DNA of 64,000 nt from Euglena gracilis (lineage: Eukaryota; Euglenida; Euglenophyceae; Euglenales): the NCBI GenBank assembly GCA_039621445.1, contig CP154956.1, positions 33,515,437 through 33,579,436 of the forward strand, given 5' to 3'. This document shows positions 21,301-31,173 of the stretch, piece after piece. The position numbers were made by a program, and so were the translations under genes. How positions within the stretch are numbered: the stretch's first letter is position 1; each line of letters begins with the position of its first letter. The notes under the pieces were generated by a model, which made no database searches, was not told the DNA's origin, and saw nothing but the letters and a program-made list of their open reading frames with translations.

Positions 21301-23431
21301 GTTTTGCTTTTGGAGAATGTTGTCCTCGAAATCGCGGACCCATACAAACCATACGTGTTGGAAGTCGACAGCAGCGATTACGCTGTTGGCGGAGTTCTTA
21401 GCCAGCATAATGCGGCGAATGAGCTCCGACCTGTGGCTTTCTTCAGCAGAAAGTTACAGGGCGACGATGGAAAAGGTCAAGTCAAATGGAGTATACGCGA
21501 GAAGGAAACCTACGCAATCGTGCTTATACTCCAGAAATTCCGAAGCTGGGTAGCCAGCAGCCTCGTCCAGATCCTCGTCAAGACCGACCATGAGAGTCTC
21601 CAACACTGGTACACCGAGGATTTGAACAAGGCCATGTCATCGGTCGGAAGGCGATGCAGATGGCATGAGTTCTTGAGTCAATTCAACCTTGTGGTTATTT
21701 ATACCCCTGGACACACACAAAGTAGCGGATCCGCTCAGTCGGGCCCCTTGGTATTACCCTGGGAACCCGGATGAGGGAGACGCGACTTTTCATGGAAGTC
21801 AGGAAGCTGACGACTACGCACGTCGAAACGACGCTGCGGATAATCTTTTGGATTCTTTTCCCGTTTCACAACTATTCCTGGTCGCACCAGTGCGAGGAAG
21901 GCGCCGACGTGGAAGCACGTCCGGGCCCCGGCGTATTACGCGCACGGAGTCCCCTTCTCCATTGTTCTTTCGCGAATGGGATTATAGTCGTGATCCGGTG
22001 TATGACACCATTGTCACCAGACTTCGTAATGGCGAAGTGCTGGACAATTACACTCTTTCACCTTTACGGTTGGTTTTTCGCAATGAATCGGGTTACAAAT
22101 ATTGTATCCCCCAGGACCTGGTTGATGATGTGATTTTGTGTTATCACAACCATGGTCACCCTGGGGCCCCCAAACTTCTTTCGTTGGTGGGCCGCAGGTA
22201 CTGTACAACCCTGAGCGAGAAAGAGCTTTACTCACGCTGTTTGCGAATAGCGCAACGGTGTCAAATTTGTCAAGCGTTAAAACCCCGCAGAGGTACCCCC
22301 CCTGGTACGATGGACTTTTTCCCCGTACCCCCTGACATTTTTACATCCCTCTGCATGGATTTTCTGGAATTGGAACCGTGCAATGGAACAGACGACAAAA
22401 TTTACGATTACGTTTTTGTTGTTGTCTGCAGGCTGAGTGGGTACATTGTAGCCATTCCATGCCAGAAGTCAGGGTTGACTGCCCAAAGTTTGGCAGCTAT
22501 ATTTTTGGAGAAATGCATTTGCTTAATGGGTTTACCGAATGAAATCGTGAGTGATCAAGACCATTTGATTTCTTCAAGGTTTTTCACCACTTTGTGCGGT
22601 TTACTCGGAATCGAGCAACATTTTTCCATTATATACCGACCCAAAGGCAATGGTAGAGCCGAGGCAGCCGTGAAATCCGTCGTGAATATGCTTCGCCTTT
22701 CACTGGCTGACTCGCGCAGCAACTGGATATCAGTTCTACCATGGTCTTTGTTTTATATCAATACCCTACCAGGGTTGGTTTTACCTCACTCCCCTTATAA
22801 ATTAGTTTTCGGACGGGACCCTCCGGCCATAGGGGATGTCCCTTCGGAGAGACCCGCCCGAACGAGTGTCAGTTGCGAGACCTGGTTTGCGGAAGTAGAA
22901 AATCTACGTTCTGCAGTCCAGAAGCGCGTGACTGATATTCATGCAGCAAAACGGAAATCGTTTTTGCAGAATTTCAAGTCACCTGTTTACAGTCCCGGTG
23001 ACCGCGTGTGGGTACGGAATAGCCGTACTCGCATGCAGTCTTCCAAGCTGGACCCCCTCTGGCTCGGCCCCTGTGAAATCCTAGAAAGACTAGGTACCAG
23101 CGGGCGTTACAAGGTTGCATTACCGAATGGTGTTGAGGACGTTCATATGGACGACTTCAAACCATACCTGTCGCCACCGGATGGGAAACCCATCCCGTGT
23201 TTGCACTTCAAACCCCGTTCCAGATTACCTGAGACGGACGACTTTGTAGTCGATAAAATTATCGATCACAAAATCGACAAAGGTATGCACCTTTGGAAGG
23301 TCCGCTGGAAAGGGTATGGGCCCGAGGAGGACACTTGGGAGCCAGCAACCAGTTTTGTTGGGTATGTCCAGCAAGATTGGAAGCTGTGGAACAAGAAGCA
23401 TAACATTGATGTTTCCATGACAAGTTTTTGA
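18335..23431 (+). pseudogene. Pol of chromovirus copy 1: PR-RT-RNase H-IN-chromodomain, two frameshifts
   Basis: The polyprotein would cut Gag-Pol, copy the RNA into DNA and integrate it. The protease shows LIDTGCR (about 18,635) and VILGYPFL. RT has LDYRYLN, FDLEDGFHQMHL, GVKNGPAMFQRM and YIDD (about 20,875). RNase H shows LEVDSSDYAVGGVLS and KTDHESLQHW. Integrase has H-x3-H/C-x2-C (NHGHPG...CQICQ) and the D, D, E residues in CMDFLE, VSDQDH and GRAEAAVK. The C-terminal chromodomain (WKVRWKGYGPEEDTWEPA, about 23,290) targets insertion to modified chromatin in related elements. Against copy 2 the frame is lost near 19,050 (one base) and at 21,720 (two A's in an A run). Confidence 0.9.
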
Positions 23432-23459
23432 GAACGCATGGGAAACCCATGTTGTTTTC

Positions 23460-23502
23460 TCTTCTTTTTATCATTGATTCTTATCATTCTTTCTTTCCGC
23501 AG
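23460..23502 (+). promoter_or_regulatory. Candidate 3' splice acceptor ahead of the accessory ORF
   Basis: A pyrimidine-rich tract (TTATCATTCTTTCTTTCCGCAG) ends in CAG at 23,502, 86 bases before the ATG of the accessory ORF, and is conserved in copy 2 at about 45,607-45,628. Candidate donors are GGAG|GTAAGA at 18,386 and GGTG|GTGAGG in the leader near 14,077, both also present in copy 2. A spliced subgenomic mRNA for the third ORF is the natural reading, but no transcript is available. Confidence 0.5.
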
Positions 23503-23588
23503 ACTTTTTACCAAATAATACTCAAGCGGTTACCCTCACACACCTTACAACCAACAACCCAAACACCTCACCGTCCCCGGGCTGTATT

Positions 23589-26500
23589 ATGCTGCCCGGT
23601 GGAAGGGAGCCAGGCGGAGGACCGCCTTACCACCCCACCACTCACCCTCAACCTGACCAGTATGCGTACCGATACGGTACGCAGCCACCTGCACGGACTG
23701 CGGCTCCGGGAAACCCTGAAGCCAGCAGCAGTAGCAGGATGACCCAGATGCCCGCGGAAGCGCGGCCATCTCAGCCATCAGGCTCTCGTCGCCTCCCACC
23801 GTATGCGGGTGTGATGATCCACCGCACGGCGGAGACGATGAACCGGGTTATGCGTATGAGCGCAAACCCGGCACCAGGCCAACTCACACAGGCATTGTGG
23901 GATGACCACTGCCGTAAAGTTTTGACTATCGCGAATACCCCTCCAGCCCTGTGGTGTATGTGCGCCCAGGCGACGATGACCGGTCTGGTGTATTACACCG
24001 ACCCGGACGCGTCGGGATTCGCGGCAGACATTACCATGCGTGACCTGGGCGTGGAAGTCCCGCCACAGGTCGCCAGGCAGGTACCACCTGTTGGCACTTA
24101 CACTGCACATTTTCGTGCTCACTCCCCCGGATTACCCGAGGAAGAGACGGTGGAAGCACCTGTCCGGAGTGAACACCCACGTGTAAAAGAAAGTATTTTT
24201 CGATCCCCTGAGCGCATGCCCCGGCGGGATTATCCTGCGCAGGAGCCTGTGTCTCAGTATACCGTCCCTGGGGATTACCCCCAGGAGGCGCCAATGCCAC
24301 GGGATCAGTACGTATATCCACCTCAACCCCACCCAACCATACCTGACCCTATCCCACGACGTCCTGCGGAGGGAAATCCTCCCCCGACGTCTGACTCTGC
24401 CCGAAGCGCTCGTCCGCGGGAAGCCGCGACAGCGCCTCGTGCGGCACCAGTTCCCCCGGCACGGGATGAACCCGTTAACCCGTGGACTGGTCGGCCGTTC
24501 GAGACTGAGGAGGACCGTCAACAGTATGAATATGCTGTGACGATCCAACGACAAATCGCACGTCGCCCCCCTGTTTCCGCTGGCCAGGGATACCCTGCCC
24601 GGGCGGACATGACACGGGAAGAGCGCCAGCAGTATGATGCTGCTGTGTCGGCTCTCACAGGAGTCCCAGCTCCATCACGGTTAAGTCAACCAGCGCGACA
24701 GCGGGACGTGGCTGTGGCGGAAGCGCCACCAGCACGACCCACAAGCTCTGCCGCCGGCAAACGTGACCGCGGCCCGGAAAATCTGACGCAGCAGCCACAA
24801 CGCCGCTCGCCGAGGTCGGAAAATCCGCCCGCGGCGATGCGCGTCGACGCTGAGGAGGAAGCTCCGCCAGCGCCCGACGTGACGGCAGAACGGGCACGTC
24901 GGGAAACCCGACCATCCCCAGTCGCACCGGTTTACTCGAATCGTGGTGATGCTGAGCAGGAATTTGCTCGAACACCAAGCACGGAATCCGTGACTTATCC
25001 TGTGTATACAGAAGAAGACCCAGAATACTGGGAATATTGGGACCCATATCGGGCGACGATAGAATGGCTGTCCAACACGAAGGGCAAGGGTAAAGGAAAA
25101 GGCAAGGGTAAGGGTAAAGGTAAAGGCCAGGAGAAAGGTGGGAAAGCCCCATCTGGGAAAGGCGGAAAACCCGCTGGACCACCTCCAGGCAAAGGCGGAA
25201 AATCTGCCGGACCCCCAGCAGGAAAAGGCGGAAAAGCCGCCGAACCTTCGAAAACGAAGGATTACGACGCTGACCAGCTGTTCGATTACTCGGATGAAAT
25301 CTGGCCGAAAATCGACCAGGATCTCGAAAAGTACACGCGTGCTGGCAACGTGATCCACCGACCACCGGAAGCGGTGCTCGCAGTGGTGCAGGATCGTATG
25401 CACGATCACTGCAAACGATTCATCTACAGTACCGAACTTCCTCCGTTTGAGGGATACCCTCATTCGGATGAAATGGTCCTGGACCAGATGTCTGGTTTCT
25501 GGGAACTCTGGTTCTGGTTGGGATATCCCTGCCAGAACTTTGGCATTTTCACCGACCGAAACGGTCTGACATACATCGATTGTTTGAACACATGTGAAGA
25601 CGATGAAACATTCGTAGCACAGTTGAAGGAAATCTTCAACCACATGTATTCCGTCAGCGCACTGGGAATCCAGTGGAAATATTACCCCCTGCCGGAGAAA
25701 CTCCAGGCGCAGGCTGCGGTAATGTTCACAAACAACCTCCAAGTATTCTTGGACAGCATGTATGGCATGCTGTTCAAGGTACTGGACGTGGACCTCGCCT
25801 ACCCTCAACGATACAAACTGGAATGCCGGTTTTGCAAGGAAGTCCACATTGTTGACTTCTGGGGTTTCGGGGAGCGCGGAAAACCGCCTCCGACTGCCGA
25901 GAATGCCGGCAGCCCACCGACCAGGAGATTCCTCCTGCATCAGTGCCGGAAACCCCAGATTGGAACGCAAGACCGGAAGGTGCTGAAACAGCACCGGCAG
26001 AAAATATTTCTGCTCCAACAATACTGGCACAGGGCGTGGATTACCTACGTCCTGGAAGTATATATATATTTCCTGGAACAGATGACCACCGATGTGGATA
26101 TCCACAGGAAGTGGATACCTCGGGGATACACCGAGGTAGATGCCAGACCGTATGATCCAGACCGACGCAGGATAAACCTGCGGCCGGACTGGACGGGGGC
26201 AGAAATCGGCCTCCGGGAACACCTGCAGAGCCAGTTCGGGGAAATCCTGGACTGGCAGGAGTTCGAAGTGTTCTTCGCTCCCCGCGAGCTAAGCCAACCT
26301 CGCTACGCAGTACCACTGCCAGCTTTCCTGGAAGAAACGGGAGAGTATGGTATGGGTGAGGCCCGTCGATCGCAGTGGGAAGACCTCTGCCTGATCAACG
26401 AGGATGAGCCTCAACCTCCACCCGGAAGCTGGGTGCGAGCGTCGTGGCCACCTCCATACCCCAACTCTGACAGGAGTGAAAGTATTAGCTTTTTCCGCCT

Positions 26501-29012
26501 GTCAAATGCTCAAGGGTGCTACAGAAGCAGGGAAGACCCGCGTTCTGCAGCCCAACTACACACAGAGGAGTCCCCTCCGGAAGCGGAGGAGACAGGAGAA
26601 GCGGTCCCAATGGCCGAGGATGAACCTCAGCCTGCGGAACCCCCGGCACGGGAAACCCGTAGCCCGTCGGTTGTGATGCTGGACACTGTGGCGGAAACCG
26701 CCAAGCGCCCAGGATCACCGAGAGGTGAAATGACGCCTGTCCCACTGTCACCATCCTCGCTGGGTACGCCTGGCGGACCGACCCCTCCGCGGGAAAACCC
26801 GCCGGAGACGGTAACCCCTACGCCTGAGGTATTACGCCTCAAGCTTCCTGTCCCCGGGGAAATCCCGACGACAGAGGAGCCAGTGGAGGAGCCCACTTCA
26901 GGGGAAGGACCTGAACGGCGCCCCTCACTGGGCGGACGTGTACTCGGCGGTTTGCGATCACTGATCGCAGTCGTCACCCCAAGTGGCACTGCAGCTAGCT
27001 CTTCCACTGCTGCGGCGGAAACGGCCCAGCCAGCGGACGAAACAACTGAAGCTGCAGCCATGGAGGAGGATGAACCTCCCCTAATGGCCGCGCCACCGCC
27101 GGTGTCGGAAACGACACGGACGGAGGACGAACAAACGGCAATGTCAGTGGTGACAACGCTACCCGTGCCAGTGCAGGATGAACCCACATTAGCACCGGTA
27201 GCGGGATCAGAGGCACGGGATGAGCCCGTACCTCCACAAACAGCGGTCACTGTACCAAAGCGTGTGGGCACACGGACACCGGCACCTGAAAAACAGGCTA
27301 CACGGACATCCATGCCCCCACCACAGACTCCGCCAACGCGAAGTGCAACGGCGACGCCCACACCCACACCATCCTCCACGGCTGCTCCTGGGAAACCCAC
27401 GAGCGCAGCGAAGGAACGCGTAGGGCGACCCTCAGCTCGGGAAACCCCTGCTGAAGGTCAACGACGCTCGGTGTCGGGGAAAAGACCCCCGGCCCAGCCG
27501 TCACCACGCACCTGGTCAAGCAAGCGTGACGCCGAACGGCGACCCTCGGATGCTCCGGAAAGCGGAAGTCCGAAGGCCCCGGCCAAATCAAAACCCGGTG
27601 CCGCGCCTTGCAAACCCTCACCTAAGACAGGTGATCAGCCCCCACCGAAAGGCGGTGGTGGTGCTGGAGGCCAGGGTGCATCTTCTTCTCGAGGATCAGC
27701 CTCGAGAGGAGGATTCACACAGGTCACATCATCCGGCTATGGGAAAACCTCACAGCCGAAACCACCTACGAAGGGGCAGGGAAAATCCCGCGCCTCTACG
27801 ACTACGACACCTTCGGAAGGCGAAGTTGTCATCGACTGGAATGCGATGACTCAGGATGATCCTGAGACTCATGACCTGAAAAACAGGTACATGATGATCG
27901 AACATAAGCTGCGAACAGACCAATGCCTCAATCGGTGGATTGAACCACTGTTCTGTCAAGGACGGAAATGGTCCTTTGACCAGAATGTCACCTGGAATTA
28001 TTACAATTCCAGATCACCACGTGTTTTGGCCCAATACTTTGGCGAGGAATTCCTCGTCGACAGAACATCGGAAAACCGATTTGTGTGGCTCTGCACTGTT
28101 TGCCACAGGATGTACAACAGTGCCCCTGACTTGGGATTACCCCTCGTCCATGTGTGCAACCCTGTGGAGCGGAAATCGTTCCACAAGGATATGTACATAC
28201 CCAACTGTGCCGCCTTGGTATGCGCCAAGTGCGTGGACAGTTGGACCCACAAGCACAATTTTAGCTACACGGACCGAGATGGTACGAATGTACCAGTACT
28301 CTGCGTCAACTGCCTGCGAGGTACCTTCTGGCACACTGCGGAAGGCGCAGTTCGCACAATCGTGCCGAGTGCCGAGAAGCCACTGGAGGAATACTCCACC
28401 TTGAACAAAAAGTTCAAGGACTTCTTCAAATATGCCAACCTCAAGCTCGACGACTACCGCCACACGGGAATGGCCCGTGGGTGGCAGATCGACAGTGGGG
28501 CGATACGCCTCGCTGCTGAGGAAGCAGGGGTAAGATTACCTTACCTCTGGGAGACAGCGGACAGGGAAAAGATACTTTTCCGCCTGTTCACAACCCAGGA
28601 CCGAAACGGTCGCTGGTGCCTACCACAATGGCCACCCGAAAAACACGGGATGACCTGGAAGGACTGGCTAGGGGCCGTATTGCGACCCCATACAGTCCGG
28701 GCGGAATGCGCCTATCACGTTCCCATCGACTTCCACCCGGGGAATGCCCCGCAGGTGTCAGCCAATCACCCTCGGAGAAACTACTTCATCTGGCCAGCGA
28801 CTTTGCCCAGGAAATTCTGGGAGAAGCTGCAGTGGTTTCTCGCGGAAAGAGCGAGTGCCACCAAGCAGACAGTACCCGAAGGATGGGTTCGGGACTGGAT
28901 CGCACCTGATTTCGACTACGACTCGCCAGAAACCTGGCTTGTCGACAGGCCACAGCCACCACAATTCCAGATGGTCCTTGTGGAAGATCCCTTGGACTCC
29001 CTCCCGCCATGA
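23589..29012 (+). CDS. 1,807-aa accessory protein in the env position, unknown function
   Basis: The ORF is uninterrupted from ATG (MLPGGREPGG, a start conserved in copy 2) to TGA. Layout: a Pro-rich start; a small folded region (aa about 75-165, ALWDDHCRKVLTIANTPPAL); a long disordered Arg/Pro/Glu segment; a Lys-Gly repeat (aa about 497-555); a folded region with CRFC...HQC (aa about 555-930); a second long disordered segment; and a C-terminal region (aa about 1,415-1,805) with CTVC, HVC, CAALVCAKC, HKH and CVNC, a spacing that suggests two or more zinc sites. There is no signal peptide or membrane segment, so a fusion envelope is unlikely. Nucleic-acid or chromatin binding is a guess from the basic repeats and zinc ligands. 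The family is not recognised. Confidence 0.8.
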   Translation: MLPGGREPGGGPPYHPTTHPQPDQYAYRYGTQPPARTAAPGNPEASSSSRMTQMPAEARPSQPSGSRRLPPYAGVMIHRTAETMNRVMRMSANPAPGQLTQALWDDHCRKVLTIANTPPALWCMCAQATMTGLVYYTDPDASGFAADITMRDLGVEVPPQVARQVPPVGTYTAHFRAHSPGLPEEETVEAPVRSEHPRVKESIFRSPERMPRRDYPAQEPVSQYTVPGDYPQEAPMPRDQYVYPPQPHPTIPDPIPRRPAEGNPPPTSDSARSARPREAATAPRAAPVPPARDEPVNPWTGRPFETEEDRQQYEYAVTIQRQIARRPPVSAGQGYPARADMTREERQQYDAAVSALTGVPAPSRLSQPARQRDVAVAEAPPARPTSSAAGKRDRGPENLTQQPQRRSPRSENPPAAMRVDAEEEAPPAPDVTAERARRETRPSPVAPVYSNRGDAEQEFARTPSTESVTYPVYTEEDPEYWEYWDPYRATIEWLSNTKGKGKGKGKGKGKGKGQEKGGKAPSGKGGKPAGPPPGKGGKSAGPPAGKGGKAAEPSKTKDYDADQLFDYSDEIWPKIDQDLEKYTRAGNVIHRPPEAVLAVVQDRMHDHCKRFIYSTELPPFEGYPHSDEMVLDQMSGFWELWFWLGYPCQNFGIFTDRNGLTYIDCLNTCEDDETFVAQLKEIFNHMYSVSALGIQWKYYPLPEKLQAQAAVMFTNNLQVFLDSMYGMLFKVLDVDLAYPQRYKLECRFCKEVHIVDFWGFGERGKPPPTAENAGSPPTRRFLLHQCRKPQIGTQDRKVLKQHRQKIFLLQQYWHRAWITYVLEVYIYFLEQMTTDVDIHRKWIPRGYTEVDARPYDPDRRRINLRPDWTGAEIGLREHLQSQFGEILDWQEFEVFFAPRELSQPRYAVPLPAFLEETGEYGMGEARRSQWEDLCLINEDEPQPPPGSWVRASWPPPYPNSDRSESISFFRLSNAQGCYRSREDPRSAAQLHTEESPPEAEETGEAVPMAEDEPQPAEPPARETRSPSVVMLDTVAETAKRPGSPRGEMTPVPLSPSSLGTPGGPTPPRENPPETVTPTPEVLRLKLPVPGEIPTTEEPVEEPTSGEGPERRPSLGGRVLGGLRSLIAVVTPSGTAASSSTAAAETAQPADETTEAAAMEEDEPPLMAAPPPVSETTRTEDEQTAMSVVTTLPVPVQDEPTLAPVAGSEARDEPVPPQTAVTVPKRVGTRTPAPEKQATRTSMPPPQTPPTRSATATPTPTPSSTAAPGKPTSAAKERVGRPSARETPAEGQRRSVSGKRPPAQPSPRTWSSKRDAERRPSDAPESGSPKAPAKSKPGAAPCKPSPKTGDQPPPKGGGGAGGQGASSSRGSASRGGFTQVTSSGYGKTSQPKPPTKGQGKSRASTTTTPSEGEVVIDWNAMTQDDPETHDLKNRYMMIEHKLRTDQCLNRWIEPLFCQGRKWSFDQNVTWNYYNSRSPRVLAQYFGEEFLVDRTSENRFVWLCTVCHRMYNSAPDLGLPLVHVCNPVERKSFHKDMYIPNCAALVCAKCVDSWTHKHNFSYTDRDGTNVPVLCVNCLRGTFWHTAEGAVRTIVPSAEKPLEEYSTLNKKFKDFFKYANLKLDDYRHTGMARGWQIDSGAIRLAAEEAGVRLPYLWETADREKILFRLFTTQDRNGRWCLPQWPPEKHGMTWKDWLGAVLRPHTVRAECAYHVPIDFHPGNAPQVSANHPRRNYFIWPATLPRKFWEKLQWFLAERASATKQTVPEGWVRDWIAPDFDYDSPETWLVDRPQPPQFQMVLVEDPLDSLPP

Positions 29013-29900
29013 CTATTGGCGGCTGGAGCGGATGTAATGCCGAAACGGCATTACCAAGCCCATGTAAGGTAAGCGCCTTCATGGAGCTCATACACTATAT
29101 ATATACACTGGAAGCGGAAATCGCTAAACAGCCCTGGGATGAACCTGGGTCTGTGTCCCTCAGCGCTCTGGATGGAAGCATCCAAGAGCCCCCCCCCCCT
29201 GCCAACCCATTATACCAGTGACCATGCGGAGGTAATCGCCTCTTATTGCGTCGTGAAGGAGCTACTGCTGTGAAGACCTTGGCAGCCGGGAAACCTGGCA
29301 AGCCGTTAAGTGACGCACAGCACACAGCGCGCACGCCGTAATAATAGGCCAACTTGTCACTTTTCAGCCCTAAGGCCCTTAAGGCTGCCAGACAGCAAAA
29401 ATTCTGTTCTGGCCTAAGCCAGCCCCCCTCTCCTCCCTACTTTCCCCCCACCCCCGCAAAGCTGTCGCCGGCAGTCGGTTTTGTAAGTAGGCTTTTGTTT
29501 CCTAGTGCGGATATGACCGCCTAGGAGCCTTATCCGGGTATGACCAGGATAAGAGCCTGCCCCCCCCCTTCCACACCTCTCCCTTGGGTTTTCAGCGAAT
29601 CGCTTGACCAACCCCGCGTGCCTTTGGCACACCCAAACTGGGTGGATGGGACACTTTGTCAGGAAACCTGCCAAGCCCCGTTTCCCACAGTGGGCTTTTA
29701 CACACCCCACCTAAGCCGAAACGGCTAATAGGTAACCGCGAAACGCGGCTAACCTTTTGCGCGTTTTTGGGCTTTGGGTGGATGCCACTGTGCGGAAAGG
29801 AGAGACAACGAATGGAGAAGTGAACCCCACCTGGGGCAGCGTCAGATATCCTGACTGGACTGGGAAACCCTGGTCCATGAAGGAAATCGGGCGTAGCCCT
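29013..29900 (+). other. 3' untranslated region of chromovirus copy 1
   Basis: About 890 bases lie between the accessory ORF and the polypurine tract, nearly unchanged in copy 2 (49,508-50,394). They contain a TATATATATAC stretch, a C-run, and paired short repeats such as CTAGTGCGGATATGACCGCC TAG and TATCCGGGTATGACCAGGATA that could fold as hairpins. No ORF of note is present. Confidence 0.7.
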
Positions 29901-29910
29901 GGGAGGGGGA
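29901..29910 (+). promoter_or_regulatory. Polypurine tract, copy 1
   Basis: GGGAGGGGGA directly precedes the 3' LTR, the position from which plus-strand DNA synthesis is primed in LTR retrotransposons. The identical tract is at 50,395-50,404 in copy 2. Confidence 0.85.
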
Positions 29911-30339
29911 TGTGTACCAGGCACGTCCCAGCTCTGTAGGATATCTGCAGAGTGGGTTCTGTGACGGTCGCACCACTGTGGAAACCCACAGCTGGTAAGA
30001 TCGTGGCAGACCCTTCTGGGATCTGCCCCTGGACACGTCAGCACTTTTCTCTCCTTCCCCCACAGGTGGTATTCTTTACTCTCACAATCTCCAAGTTTCA
30101 CCATTGGTTTTGGCAGAGGGAAAAACCCTCAGAACAATCAACTTTGATCTCAGAGGAAAACTTCTGAATCTTTGCTTTGTGCTTTGCTTCTTGGGGAATT
30201 GGGAAGAAAAGGGGAAAACCACTTTTCGTTACTCCAAAGACTTTTCCCTACCATAAGTAGGCTGCGCACCAAGGCGAAAGCGAAAGGCTTTTACAGAAAA
30301 TTCCAAAAAGGGGAAAAGGGAAAGCTTTGGACGTACACT
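29911..30339 (+). repeat. 3' LTR of chromovirus copy 1
   Basis: 429 bp with no difference seen from the 5' LTR at 13,581-14,009. It is followed by the GAAGG duplication at 30,340-30,344. Confidence 0.95.
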
Positions 30340-30344
30340 GAAGG

Positions 30345-31104
30345 GTCTGAGTGCATCAGTGCTTCTATCCCGATAGAACCCTCTCGCAATCGACCAAACA
30401 TGCATGAATTTGGGTGGCATGAATCCCAGGCGTAAAGCACGCTGTCCGTTAAACGGTGACCCCACAGCACACGCACACGCACACGCACACGCACACGCAC
30501 ACGCATGTGGGCGGCGGGAGGCGGCCTGGCGCCTGCGCACTGGAATTAGCGAATATTCTGCCCCATTCTGCTACTTTTTTTACCTGTGTACTTTTCCACC
30601 CCAGGTTCTCTCTTCCGAATGTTTCATTCAAAGAATTGTGCATGCTGAAGGAAGGAATATCAAAAATTAAACCTGATTTCAAGGAAACAATTGTCCAAGA
30701 ATTTCAAAAAGTCAATCCGGAAGGTCAATCAAAAAGAAAGAATCCAATTTCAAAAAAAGGAAGAGCAAGCGGCGCTGGGAATCAAGGTGAAGGTGTTCTT
30801 CCGTCCCCCCCGCTACCCTTTTTTAAATTCAATCCAGGCTTTTCCTCCCCCCCCCTACTGCTTCAGAGGCACCCCCAAGGAGTTGGCCAAAAATACCGTC
30901 CCCCCCCCCCCCAATTTTTGAATTATTTGGCTGCCGGAACCCAGGTTCTGGCTGAATTCAGGGACCGAAAGACACAAAAAAAAAGGGAATTTTTGGGGCG
31001 CGTGTGCCTATTTTTACCGGAGCGCCGGGTGACTGTTTTCCCCCACTCGGCCTGCCGGGGAGCCCATTCCGCGCACGGTCACCGAACCGGCGAGAGGGGA
31101 AAAC
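30345..31104 (+). repeat. Upstream part of element E0, probably including its 5' LTR, with a CACACG microsatellite
   Basis: A primer site follows at 31,105, so the bases ending at 31,104 should be the end of the E0 5' LTR. Its start cannot be set because no second LTR is in the window. A (CACACG)n run lies at about 30,470-30,504, with C-runs at 30,848 and 30,900. No coding content is recognised. Confidence 0.45.
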
Positions 31105-31117
31105 TGGTAGCAGAGGC
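31105..31117 (+). promoter_or_regulatory. Primer-binding site of element E0
   Basis: TGGTAGCAGAGGC complements the 3' end of initiator tRNA-Met and lies 57 bases ahead of the gag ATG at 31,174. It marks E0 as an LTR retrotransposon even though its LTR borders are not defined here. Confidence 0.7.
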
Positions 31118-31173
31118 TTGTTCGTTCTACGTTTTCCATTGAAGGCCATTTTCTCAAGTGCCTTCTTTTTGAA

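Larger units (their letters stand above)
13581..30339 (+). mobile_element. Ty3/gypsy chromovirus, copy 1, structurally complete, 16.8 kb
   Basis: The element is bounded by two 429-bp LTRs that I read as identical and flanked by a perfect 5-bp target duplication, GAAGG (13,576-13,580 and 30,340-30,344). The order is LTR, tRNA-iMet primer site, leader, gag, UAG, protease, RT, RNase H, integrase, chromodomain, a 1,807-codon accessory ORF, polypurine tract and LTR. This gene order and the chromodomain place it among chromoviruses. The length is unusual, since typical members are 5-10 kb. The identical LTRs imply recent insertion, yet gag and pol contain frameshifts. Confidence 0.93.

Noticed and set aside
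26627-27400. Minus-strand ORFs of 60-500 codons under the accessory ORF and pol (e.g. 24,681-26,222)
   Set aside because: They are shadows of the plus-strand genes: low-complexity Val/Ser/Gly or Phe/Leu composition, no motifs, and not preserved between copies beyond what plus-strand conservation explains.
23589-29012. Envelope glycoprotein in the third ORF
   Set aside because: There is no signal peptide, transmembrane helix, furin-like site or fusion peptide; the protein is largely disordered with Cys/His clusters instead.
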